A DNA stretch of 9,103 nt from Bacillota bacterium (GTDB taxonomy: Bacteria; Bacillota; Clostridia; Christensenellales; Borkfalkiaceae), in assembly GCA_003343765.1 (NCBI GenBank), contig QAKO01000094.1, forward strand, positions 1-9,103, given 5' to 3'. The position numbers and the translations under genes are program-made. This document shows, piece after piece, positions 1-5,731 of the stretch (the first letter of the stretch is position 1; the number at the start of each line of letters is the position of its first letter). The notes below the pieces were generated by a model. That model had not been told where the DNA came from. It did no database searches and saw only the letters and a program-made list of their open reading frames with translations.

Positions 1-9
1 TATAACGAA

Positions 10-32
10 AACCCCGCGATAGTCGCGGGGTT
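10..32. terminator. Perfect 10-bp hairpin, possible terminator on the minus strand or insertion-element end hairpin
   Basis: Positions 10-19 (AACCCCGCGA) are the exact reverse complement of 23-32, with a three-base loop TAG. On the plus strand no T-run follows. On the minus strand the stem is followed by TTTCGTTATA, so it could weakly terminate leftward transcripts. In IS200-type elements a left-end hairpin serves both as transposase recognition structure and as a terminator against incoming transcription. Which role applies here cannot be decided from the window. Confidence 0.6.
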
Positions 33-67
33 CAGAGAAGGCTAAGCCGATGAGGAAGACAAAAGGA

Positions 68-126
68 CTCCGATAGTGTAAAATGAGAACTGACCTGCCA
101 GTCAGAAAAAGAATACACAATCGGAG
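68..126 (+). promoter_or_regulatory. Stem-loop sequestering the ribosome binding site of the 36-codon frame
   Basis: CTCCGAT (68-74) pairs with ATCGGAG (120-126) and GTGTA (76-80) pairs with TACAC (114-118), with only an A/A mismatch (75/119) between them. A further inner hairpin is CTGAC (90-94) with GTCAG (101-105). The 3' arm contains four of the five bases of the GGAGG Shine-Dalgarno (123-127), so a folded transcript would hide the start at 136. This matches the known translational block on IS200 tnpA. The structure is read directly from the sequence; the function is inferred. Confidence 0.6.
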
Positions 127-135
127 GATATCATA

Positions 136-246
136 ATGCAGGAGCAAAACAATATCGTAAACAGTTTAGCACAAGGTAAATATTCTTGGGGAATTATAAT
201 AAATAGTAGATTCGTCGAAGTTGTCAGTTCAAGACCCGTCGCATAG
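136..246 (+). CDS. Small 36-residue frame, possibly a truncated IS200-type transposase start
   Basis: An ATG at 136 follows a strong GGAGG (123-127) by eight bases and opens a 36-codon frame ending in TAG. The residues NSLA at 9-12 recall the beginning of IS200 TnpA proteins, but nothing after them matches the family: the following residues (QGKYSWGIIINS) do not fit the usual HTKW..KYH stretch, and the HUH and Tyr motifs are absent. No promoter is evident upstream. It may be a fossil left by an internal deletion, or a genuine small ORF. The good ribosome binding site, buried in a stem, is the only sign of past translation. Confidence 0.3.
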   Translation: MQEQNNIVNSLAQGKYSWGIIINSRFVEVVSSRPVA

Positions 247-284
247 GCATGATTCGCGGTGAAAAATGCTGCGGGCAAAAAACC

Positions 285-325
285 CCTTGAAAAACGGGAA
301 GTTTTTCAAGGATTTTTGTTGTTTA
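285..325. terminator. Rho-independent terminator, probably bidirectional
   Basis: CCTTGAAAAAC (285-295) pairs perfectly with GTTTTTCAAGG (301-311) around a GGGAA loop. It is followed by a T-rich tail (ATTTTTGTTGTTT) on the plus strand. On the minus strand the stem is followed by GGTTTTTTGC, so it can also stop leftward transcripts. It separates the IS-like stretch from the promoter of the SGNH hydrolase. Confidence 0.85.
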
Positions 326-361
326 AGGGGCTAAAATAGAAAATTCCCATTCAATGTAAAT

Positions 362-386
362 GTTAGTTAAGTTAATATTTATGTTA
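362..386 (+). promoter_or_regulatory. Putative operator 1: triple GTTA element upstream of the SGNH hydrolase
   Basis: GTTA occurs at 362, 371 (as GTTAAT) and 383, spacings of 9 and 12 bases. The operon promoter has the same three repeats with the same two spacings (1141, 1150, 1162). In both cases the first repeat starts 58 bases before the TATAAT box. Relative to a start site near 432, the element covers about -70 to -46, a typical activator position just upstream of -35. The most likely binder is the AraC-family protein encoded at 7638-8441 (inference). Confidence 0.65.
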
Positions 387-396
387 GAAAATGCAA

Positions 397-425
397 TTTA
401 CATTTTCCTAATTATTCATTATAAT
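397..425 (+). promoter_or_regulatory. Sigma-A promoter of the SGNH hydrolase gene
   Basis: TTTACA (397-402) and TATAAT (420-425) are separated by 17 bases, a near-consensus vegetative promoter with one deviation in the -35 box. Transcription would start near 432, giving a leader of about 29 bases before the ATG at 461. Confidence 0.8.
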
Positions 426-460
426 ATAGTCAATTTAACACGCATATGGAGGGGTTATAT

Positions 461-1075
461 ATGCTCAAATTAGGAAAAGGAAGTAAAATACTGTTTGAGG
501 GGGACAGTGTGACGGATCATCGCCGTGATAGGGAGGATTTTCATAGCCTTTCCGCATACAGTAAAATTATAGGAGAAAAACTGTCTGAATGCGGAGGGGA
601 AGCCTTTAATCGTGCAATCGGCGGAGACAGATCAAAGGATGTTTTGGCAAGGATAAAAGGAGAGTTTGAAGAACTTCGTCCGAATGTTTTTTCGCTTTTG
701 ATAGGTGTGAATGATACATGGCGGCGATACGATAATAATGACCCTACGAGTGAAGAGCAATTTGAAAAGAATTTGCGTGTAATTTTGGAAACTGCATACG
801 CATACTGTGCAAAAATTATTGTTTTAGAACCATTTATTCTGCCGAGCGATCCGCAGAAGATGATTATGCGGGAAGATTTAACGAAAAAGATTGATGTTGT
901 GCGCAAACTCGCCCGTGACTTTGCGGACGAATATGTACCGCTTGATGGGTTGTTTGCGGAACTCACCTTAAAAATATCCCCCGAAGAGTTGGCCGCGGAC
1001 GGTATTCATCCGACCGACCTCGCCTATGAATATATAGCGCGGTGGTGGATGGAACGGGTAACGTTTAGTCAATAA
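461..1075 (+). CDS. Intracellular SGNH/GDSL hydrolase, acetyl-esterase-like
   Basis: This is a 204-residue serine esterase of the SGNH hydrolase superfamily. It has block I GDSVTD with the nucleophile Ser16, a block II glycine in AIGGDRS (about residue 55), block III GVND with the oxyanion Asn84, and block V DGIHP with Asp180 and His183. The run IGVNDTWRRYD and the overall length resemble the intracellular acetylxylan esterase Axe2 of Geobacillus, so removal of O-acetyl groups from imported sugars is the best guess. No signal peptide or membrane segment is seen, so it acts in the cytoplasm. An in-frame ATG at 446 is unlikely to be used because it overlaps the ribosome binding site GGAGGGG (448-454), which sits six bases before the ATG at 461. 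The gene stands alone between two terminators but shares its operator with the downstream operon. It is richer in A+T than the operon genes. The actual acyl substrate is unknown. Confidence 0.85.
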   Translation: MLKLGKGSKILFEGDSVTDHRRDREDFHSLSAYSKIIGEKLSECGGEAFNRAIGGDRSKDVLARIKGEFEELRPNVFSLLIGVNDTWRRYDNNDPTSEEQFEKNLRVILETAYAYCAKIIVLEPFILPSDPQKMIMREDLTKKIDVVRKLARDFADEYVPLDGLFAELTLKISPEELAADGIHPTDLAYEYIARWWMERVTFSQ

Positions 1076-1092
1076 AATACACAACCTGCCTT

Positions 1093-1131
1093 AAGTCAAA
1101 ACCACCAGTTCACTGGTGGTTTTGACTTTTT
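1093..1131 (+). terminator. Strong rho-independent terminator after the SGNH hydrolase
   Basis: Positions 1093-1108 pair with 1113-1128 in a perfect 16-bp stem around a TTCA loop, ending in TTTTT (1127-1131). It begins 18 bases after the esterase stop codon. The stem core is ACCACCAG/CTGGTGGT. On the minus strand the stem lacks a clean T-run, so it mainly serves the plus strand. Confidence 0.9.
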
Positions 1132-1139
1132 AAGTATCA

Positions 1140-1181
1140 GGTTATTTTTGTTAATATATTTGTTATAAATAGATATTTACT
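1140..1181 (+). promoter_or_regulatory. Putative operator 2 upstream of the seven-gene operon
   Basis: GGTTATTTTTGTTAAT (1140-1155) is identical over 16 bases to 8501-8516 in the regulator/dehydrogenase intergenic region. The match resumes without a gap at TAGATATxTAC (1170-1180 versus 8531-8541). GTTA repeats at 1141, 1150 and 1162 reproduce the spacing in front of the SGNH gene. The first repeat lies 58 bases before TATAAT. The element ends against the -35 box, as expected for an activator that contacts RNA polymerase. Confidence 0.7.
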
Positions 1182-1204
1182 TTTTAATAAATGCAATATA
1201 TAAT
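1176..1204 (+). promoter_or_regulatory. Sigma-A promoter of the seven-gene operon
   Basis: TTTACT (1176-1181) and TATAAT (1199-1204) are spaced by 17 bases. The -35 box is weaker than that of the SGNH gene, which fits dependence on an activator at the adjacent operator. The start would be near 1211, leaving a leader of about 58 bases. I see no convincing riboswitch or attenuator in the leader (1211-1268), only short inverted repeats. Confidence 0.75.
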
Positions 1205-1268
1205 GATTGCATAAACAGTATTTGCAAAGAACGGCAAATTATGCGGTTCGCAATGAGAGGGTATAGAA

Positions 1269-2291
1269 ATGAACGTTGCGGTCATAGGGCTTGGGGCGAT
1301 CTCCCCGTTACATATTAATGCGATTCAAAGCGCGGGCGGCAAAATCGTTGCCGTGTGCGACATTGATCCTGCAAAGTTTGAAAAGGCGCGGAAAGCGACG
1401 GGATTTACTTGTAGTATATACAGCAATTATAAACAGATGCTTGACAGTGAAGATTTAGATGTCGTGCATATCTGCACACCGCACTATCTGCATGCGGAGA
1501 TGATCTGCGCTTGTCTCGACCGGAATATCAACGTACTGTGCGAAAAGCCGGTGGCGATCAACGAAATACAGTTAAATCTGATCGAATTGAGCGTCGTCCG
1601 GACGAAGGCGCAGCTTGCCGTGTGCCAGCAAAACCGGTTCAACGCGTCGGTGCGTTATTTGAAAGAACTGTTCAAGGATCAGGAAATAGTGGCTGCGAGC
1701 GGAAATCTTTGCTGGCAACGCGATGCCGCCTACTATAATTCCGCAGAATGGCGCGGAACGCATTTGCAGGAAGGCGGCGGAGTCATGATCAATCAGGCAT
1801 TGCATACGCTCGATCTGCTGCAATGGTTTTGCGGGATGCCGGAGACGGTCATCGCACACAACAGTAACGATACTTTGCAGGGCATTATCGATGTGGAGGA
1901 GAGCCAGCTCGGTATTTTCAAGCTGAAAAACGGTGGCCGATTTATCATCACGGCGACAAATGCCTGCACGCACAGTTTTCCGATCACGCTCATGTTCAAA
2001 AGCGCAGAAACGGAGGCTGTATTGATCGGCGACCATATGATCGTAAACGGTAAGTTTGTAACGAAGAGCGACGGGCTGCCCCTGTTCGGCAAGGAAGAGT
2101 GGGGCGTCGGGCACGTCAATCTCGTGCGGGAATATTACGCCTGCCTGCGCGAAGGGCGGAAATTTCCCATTGATTTTTATGAGGCGGAAAAGGTTGTGGA
2201 ACTCATCCTTGCACTGTACGCGTCGCAAGGGGAAGAGGTTCCGATCGGCGAACGGGAGCCGGTCGGCAGACAGAAAGTTTTGGCGAGGTAA
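1269..2291 (+). CDS. Gfo/Idh/MocA-family NAD(P)-dependent oxidoreductase, first copy
   Basis: This 340-residue cytoplasmic sugar dehydrogenase has an N-terminal Rossmann fold (GLGAIS at 7-12, then VCDID at 33-37) and the family signature CEKP with the catalytic Lys93. The C-terminal alpha/beta domain contains EGGGVMINQALHTLD, where His179 is the expected catalytic histidine and Asn175 takes the place of the Asp found in many members. Length is normal for the family. Members oxidise or reduce a hydroxyl of a free, phosphorylated or glycosidically bound sugar, often at C3. The start is fixed by AGAGGG (1256-1261), seven bases before ATG. It is the first operon gene, ends five bases before the M55 gene, and has a second, divergent family member three genes later. 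The substrate cannot be read from the sequence; an amino sugar or its glycoside is suggested by the NagA/NagB-type neighbours. Confidence 0.9.
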   Translation: MNVAVIGLGAISPLHINAIQSAGGKIVAVCDIDPAKFEKARKATGFTCSIYSNYKQMLDSEDLDVVHICTPHYLHAEMICACLDRNINVLCEKPVAINEIQLNLIELSVVRTKAQLAVCQQNRFNASVRYLKELFKDQEIVAASGNLCWQRDAAYYNSAEWRGTHLQEGGGVMINQALHTLDLLQWFCGMPETVIAHNSNDTLQGIIDVEESQLGIFKLKNGGRFIITATNACTHSFPITLMFKSAETEAVLIGDHMIVNGKFVTKSDGLPLFGKEEWGVGHVNLVREYYACLREGRKFPIDFYEAEKVVELILALYASQGEEVPIGEREPVGRQKVLAR

Positions 2292-2296
2292 AAAAA

Positions 2297-3115
2297 ATGG
2301 AAAAGGATTATTTGGTTGCAGTCGATCTGGAAGGGATACACGGCGTCGTCGGCGAACCGTATAAAAGTTTGTATCCGGATGTCCCCGATTATGCGGTAGC
2401 GCTTGAAAACGCGGTCAAAGAGGTCAACTGTGCGACAGCCGCGCTGTTCGAGGCGGGCGCGGGAAGAGTCGCCGTCTGGGACAACCACGGCACAGGCAAG
2501 AACCTCGATTTTACGAAAATCGACCCGCGCGTCATCCGCGTAGAAAATCTGCCGCAGCCGCGTTATGAGCGGTTCAGTTTTGCGAAAAATTTCAATTTTG
2601 CGGGGATCATCCTGCTCGGGTATCACAGCAAAGAAGGCTCGTTTAACGGCGTGCTGGCGCATACATACAGCGCGAAAACCGTTCAGTATATTAAAATCGG
2701 GGGAAAAACGATGGGCGAGGCGGAGATCGACGCCTATGTAGCCGGATCTATGGGCATTCCGGTTTTGTTCTGCGCGTCCGACGACGTGTGCGTCAAGCAG
2801 GTCGAAGAGACGATCCCCGGAATCCATACGGTCGTCACAAAGATCGGCAAGGGCAGGAACCGCGCCGAGTTTTTGGATGAGGAGAAGGTATTGGCGGATA
2901 TCCACGACAAGGTGCTCGACAGCGTGCGGAATCCGAACAAGCCGGTCGTATTATCGTATCCCTGCGCAATCGAAATGAATTATACCCGGGCGGAGACGGC
3001 GGAAGCAGTTTTGCAGAAAGTCAGGAATTACGGGCAGGACGCGCATTACGGAGAGACGACGCATATTCTCCGCTCGACCCTGCGCGACGCAAAGGACTTG
3101 GAAGCATTCATCTGA
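2297..3115 (+). CDS. M55-family D-aminopeptidase (DppA-like)
   Basis: This is a 272-residue zinc peptidase of the M55 family, whose founder, DppA of Bacillus subtilis, removes D-alanine from D-Ala peptides and forms a decameric ring in the cytoplasm. The metal and catalytic residues are all in place: Asp10 and Glu12 in VDLEG, His64 in DNHG, His110 in GYHS, His122 in LAHTYS, and Glu141 in the GEAEIDAYVAG helix, which aligns with the NEFG region of DppA. Length matches the family. It is five bases downstream of the first oxidoreductase, with a ribosome binding site (GGCGAGG, 2282-2288) inside that gene. A D-amino-acid peptidase beside deacetylase and deaminase genes for amino sugars points to peptidoglycan fragments as a possible food. 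An amidase on another D-configured acyl compound is the alternative. Confidence 0.85.
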   Translation: MEKDYLVAVDLEGIHGVVGEPYKSLYPDVPDYAVALENAVKEVNCATAALFEAGAGRVAVWDNHGTGKNLDFTKIDPRVIRVENLPQPRYERFSFAKNFNFAGIILLGYHSKEGSFNGVLAHTYSAKTVQYIKIGGKTMGEAEIDAYVAGSMGIPVLFCASDDVCVKQVEETIPGIHTVVTKIGKGRNRAEFLDEEKVLADIHDKVLDSVRNPNKPVVLSYPCAIEMNYTRAETAEAVLQKVRNYGQDAHYGETTHILRSTLRDAKDLEAFI

Positions 3116-3132
3116 ACGACGACGGAACAATC

Positions 3133-3993
3133 ATGAAACTTATAAAACAGGCAGTAAAGCGCGAGATTGGCGCGTGGATTGCTATGCTCGCCGGCAGTGT
3201 GCTCTATGCGTTTGGAACGGCGGTTTTTCTTGCTCCGAACGGAATCGTTGCCGGCGGCATTTCAAGTTTGGCGACGGTATTTCATCTCTTGAATGAAAAA
3301 ATACCGATTGGTTTAATGTCCATAGTATTAAATATTCCCATCCTGATCCTCGGGTTTATATTTGTCGGCAAAAAATGTTCCATTCATTTTATATTTACCT
3401 TTGTAGCGCTGGGCATCGCCACCGATTTATGGTCGCTCGTTCCGACATTAATGACGGAGGATTTACTGATGGTAGCTGTTTGCGGCGGCATCGTTCAGGG
3501 GATTGGCAGCGGCTTATTTTTGCGCAACAGTTTTAATGGCGGAACGGAGCTGCTCGGCAGGGTCGTTGCCAAGATCGCAAAGACAAGAAATATTCCCCTG
3601 TGCGTAGGCATCTGCGACGCGGCGATTGTATTGTTAGGGGCAATCGTGTTTCGCGATTTACAAAACGTGTTTTATGCTTTGGTAGCCGTATTCTGTTGTA
3701 TGAAGACGAGCGGACTGGTCACATTCGGGTTACAGAAGTCAAAACTTTGCATCGTGATCAGCGATAAAGGGACGGAGATCGCCGAAGCGCTGATAGCGGG
3801 CAGCGAGCGCGGTGTGACGATGCTGCGCGGTATGGGGATGTATACTTCCAGCGAGCATCAGATTTTGCTGTCCTGTATATACAGCCGGCAAATCGTTTTT
3901 TTGAAAAATACGATCAAAAAAATCGACGGCAATGCCTTTGTAATCGTAACGGAAGCCAATGAAGTTCTCGGCAAAGGGTTTCATGAGCTGTAA
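3133..3993 (+). CDS. YitT-family integral membrane protein with C-terminal DUF2179 domain
   Basis: The 286-residue protein has hydrophobic segments at about 13-35, 40-53, 59-79, 84-103, 109-130, 154-173 and 176-199. A soluble tail (about 203-286) matches the DUF2179 pattern: MYTSSEHQILLSCIYSR, then IDGNAFVIVTEANEVLGKGF. The NSFNGGTEL stretch before a lysine-rich loop is the usual YitT motif between the two membrane repeats. YitT proteins are widespread in Bacillota, but no substrate or biochemical activity is firmly assigned. It is the only membrane protein in the operon, so a role in moving the operon's substrate or product is a reasonable guess, not a demonstrated one. The ribosome binding site is weak (ACGGA about six bases before ATG) and the gene is visibly richer in A+T than both neighbours, which hints at a separate origin or low expression. 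Confidence 0.85.
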   Translation: MKLIKQAVKREIGAWIAMLAGSVLYAFGTAVFLAPNGIVAGGISSLATVFHLLNEKIPIGLMSIVLNIPILILGFIFVGKKCSIHFIFTFVALGIATDLWSLVPTLMTEDLLMVAVCGGIVQGIGSGLFLRNSFNGGTELLGRVVAKIAKTRNIPLCVGICDAAIVLLGAIVFRDLQNVFYALVAVFCCMKTSGLVTFGLQKSKLCIVISDKGTEIAEALIAGSERGVTMLRGMGMYTSSEHQILLSCIYSRQIVFLKNTIKKIDGNAFVIVTEANEVLGKGFHEL

Positions 3994-4022
3994 TCGGTAA
4001 AAATAAAAAGGGAGACAGGGAT

Positions 4023-4901
4023 ATGAAAAGAATCGTTATATTGGGTTGCGAAAATTCGCACGCGAATACCTTTCTCGGCTTTATGGCGCAGGACAAAAAG
4101 TACAGCGACGTGGAAGTTGTGGGCGTATATAGCCACGATCCTGCCGCGATGAAAAATCTTGCGGAAAAGTACGGCGTAAAGGCAATGGCAAGTTACGACG
4201 AGACAGTGGGGCAGGTGGACGGCGTGATCGTTACGGCACGGCACGGCGACAATCACCGTAAATATGCCGAGCCGTATCTCTGCAAAGATTTAGCCGTATT
4301 CATCGACAAGCCGTTTACCGTTTCCGAAGAGGACGCCGTCAGCTTTTTGAAAAAGGCGAAGGAAGTAGGCGCAAAGATCTGCGGCGGATCTTCCTGCCGG
4401 TTCGATGCGCTCGTGCAGCAGCTGCGCGCAGACCGGATCGCGGAAGAAGGGGGCAAAACGTTGGGCGGCTTTGTCCGCTGCCCCGTAAGCATGAACAATC
4501 CGAACGGCGAATTTTTCTTTTATGCGCAACACCTCGTCGAGATCGTCGGGGAAATTTTCGGCAGATATCCGAAATCGGTGCGGTCGCGGCGTTATGAAAA
4601 ATGTGTCGGAGCGACGTTCCTGTATGACGGGTTTGAGGTCGGGGGGATTTACGCCGACGAAAGTTATAACTGTTATTACGCGCTTCGTAATGCCGTTAAT
4701 GCTGATCAGGGTGGCGTGTTTACCGTCGGGGCGGATAACCCGTGTTTCCGCAAAGAATTCGATGAGTTTTACGAATTGCTCTCGGGCGGGGAACAGGTTT
4801 CTGCCTGGAACGACCTTGCAGCACCCGTATTCGTGCTGAATGCCCTCGACAGGGCGATGAAGAGCGGAAAGGAGGAGTCTGTCGGGGAGGTAAAATTGTA
4901 A
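4023..4901 (+). CDS. Gfo/Idh/MocA-family oxidoreductase, second and divergent copy
   Basis: At 292 residues this is shorter than the first copy and than the usual 330-390. The nucleotide-binding loop is unusual, GCENSHA at 8-14 instead of GxGxxG, and the signature motif is DKP (Lys96 in FIDKPFT) rather than EKP. The C-terminal domain has GEFFFYAQHLVEIV, in which His170 and Glu173 fit the active-site H-x-x-E/D seen in a subset of the family with FFY..H..E. All core elements are present, so it is probably active. It may act in the reverse redox direction or on a different position than the first copy, or use a tightly bound cofactor. A good ribosome binding site (AAGGGAG, 4008-4014) precedes ATG by eight bases. 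Its stop overlaps the start of the next gene by one base (TAATG), suggesting translational coupling with the isomerase-like TIM barrel. Confidence 0.85.
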   Translation: MKRIVILGCENSHANTFLGFMAQDKKYSDVEVVGVYSHDPAAMKNLAEKYGVKAMASYDETVGQVDGVIVTARHGDNHRKYAEPYLCKDLAVFIDKPFTVSEEDAVSFLKKAKEVGAKICGGSSCRFDALVQQLRADRIAEEGGKTLGGFVRCPVSMNNPNGEFFFYAQHLVEIVGEIFGRYPKSVRSRRYEKCVGATFLYDGFEVGGIYADESYNCYYALRNAVNADQGGVFTVGADNPCFRKEFDEFYELLSGGEQVSAWNDLAAPVFVLNALDRAMKSGKEESVGEVKL

Positions 4902-5731
4902 TGGCGGAGTTGATCGTATCCGCATTTTCAGACGAATACGCGGAGGAAATGGAAAAGCAGTGCGAAGCGCTCGTGCGATTCGATATAAAGTATATGGAGA
5001 TCCGCCGCGCGGACGGCAAAAACGTTTCCGAGTTTACTGAAAGCGAGGCGAAAAGGATCCGCAAAACGCTGGACGCATTCGGCCTCGGCGTGTCGGCTGT
5101 CGGCTCGCCGCTCGGCAAAACGCTTCCTTTTGAGGTCAGCGAGGAACAGATCGAACGGGTATTCGAAACGGCGGAGATCCTCGGAGCGAAGTATGTGCGC
5201 GTGTTCAGTTTTTACCTTCCGGAAGGCGCGGCGCCTGAAAAGTGCCGCGGCGAAGTGCTTGCGGGGCTGGAAAAGGTCGTGGCAGCGGGCGAGCGGCACG
5301 GGATACTTCCCTGCCACGAAAACGAGGCGAAAATATACGGGGAAAGTCCGCAGCGCTGCCTCGAACTGCTGCAATATTTCGGCGGCAGATTGGGCTGCGT
5401 GTTCGACATGGGCAACTTCGTGCTGGACGGGTACGACGCGTGGGATGCCTATAAGCTGTTGGAAGGGCATATCGAATACTTTCACGTCAAAGATTCCCTC
5501 GCTGCGGGCGCCGTAGTGCCTGCGGGGAAGGGGGAAGCGCGCATTGCGGACATTTTGCGCGATTACAGGAACAACGGGAAAAAGGATACGTTCATCACAC
5601 TCGAACCGCACTTGCAGACCTTCGCCGGCTTAAACGCGCTCGTCGGCAAGAGCTTTGAAAACCCGTATAAATACGAAAATCAGGAGGAGGCGTTCGCAGA
5701 CGCAGTGCGCTGCCTGCGCGGATTATTATGA
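4901..5731 (+). CDS. Sugar phosphate isomerase/epimerase-type TIM barrel (xylose isomerase-like, AP endonuclease 2 family)
   Basis: The 276-residue protein has the metal-binding pattern of the xylose-isomerase-like TIM barrels: HENE (139-142, Glu140 or Glu142), FDMGN (Asp169), YFHVKD (His195, Asp198) and LEPH (Glu235). The order and spacing match family members that bind a divalent metal and catalyse isomerisation, epimerisation, dehydration or, in 3-keto-sugar pathways, hydration and elimination next to Gfo/Idh/MocA dehydrogenases. A DNA repair role is unlikely because the clustering is metabolic. The start codon overlaps the preceding stop (TAATG), with GGGGAGG at 4884-4890 as ribosome binding site, and the stop overlaps the next start by four bases (ATGA). 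The exact reaction is unknown. Coupling to the second oxidoreductase on one side and the NagB-like deaminase on the other suggests that it works between them. Confidence 0.85.
   Translation: MAELIVSAFSDEYAEEMEKQCEALVRFDIKYMEIRRADGKNVSEFTESEAKRIRKTLDAFGLGVSAVGSPLGKTLPFEVSEEQIERVFETAEILGAKYVRVFSFYLPEGAAPEKCRGEVLAGLEKVVAAGERHGILPCHENEAKIYGESPQRCLELLQYFGGRLGCVFDMGNFVLDGYDAWDAYKLLEGHIEYFHVKDSLAAGAVVPAGKGEARIADILRDYRNNGKKDTFITLEPHLQTFAGLNALVGKSFENPYKYENQEEAFADAVRCLRGLL

Larger units (their letters stand above)
1..311 (+). mobile_element. Probable relic of an IS200-like element (left end without a transposase)
   Basis: The stretch contains, in order, a perfect hairpin (10-32), a second stem-loop that pairs with a strong ribosome binding site (68-126), a 36-codon frame whose N-terminal part contains the string NSLA (residues 9-12), and a terminator-like hairpin (285-311). 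Known IS200 elements have the same order at their left end: a terminator-like hairpin, then a stem-loop covering the Shine-Dalgarno sequence of tnpA, then a transposase of about 150 residues that commonly has NSLAH near its start. Here the frame ends after 36 codons, with no HUH motif or catalytic Tyr, so any element is dead or a non-autonomous derivative. The exact ends cannot be fixed and the left boundary may lie outside the window. The alternative is a host-encoded riboregulated small ORF. Confidence 0.4.

Noticed and set aside
353..404. Eight-base inverted repeat AATGTAAA / TTTACATT flanking the first operator
   Set aside because: The arms are 36 bases apart, the right arm is largely the -35 box, and no counterpart is present at the other two promoters, so it is probably chance in A+T-rich DNA.
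446..460. Upstream in-frame ATG as start of the SGNH hydrolase
   Set aside because: It would overlap the obvious ribosome binding site GGAGGGG (448-454), which is correctly spaced for the ATG at 461, and has no good site of its own.
1205..1268. Operon leader with nested short inverted repeats (GCATAA 1209-1214 with TTATGC 1239-1244, TTTGC 1221-1225 with GCAAA 1234-1238)
   Set aside because: The outer arm begins before the predicted start site, a six-base bulge interrupts the stem, and there is no terminator alternative or known riboswitch core.
2177..2905. Minus-strand open frame of 242 codons opposite the M55 peptidase
   Set aside because: Same reason: it is antisense to a gene with intact catalytic motifs, with no motif or convincing ribosome binding site of its own.
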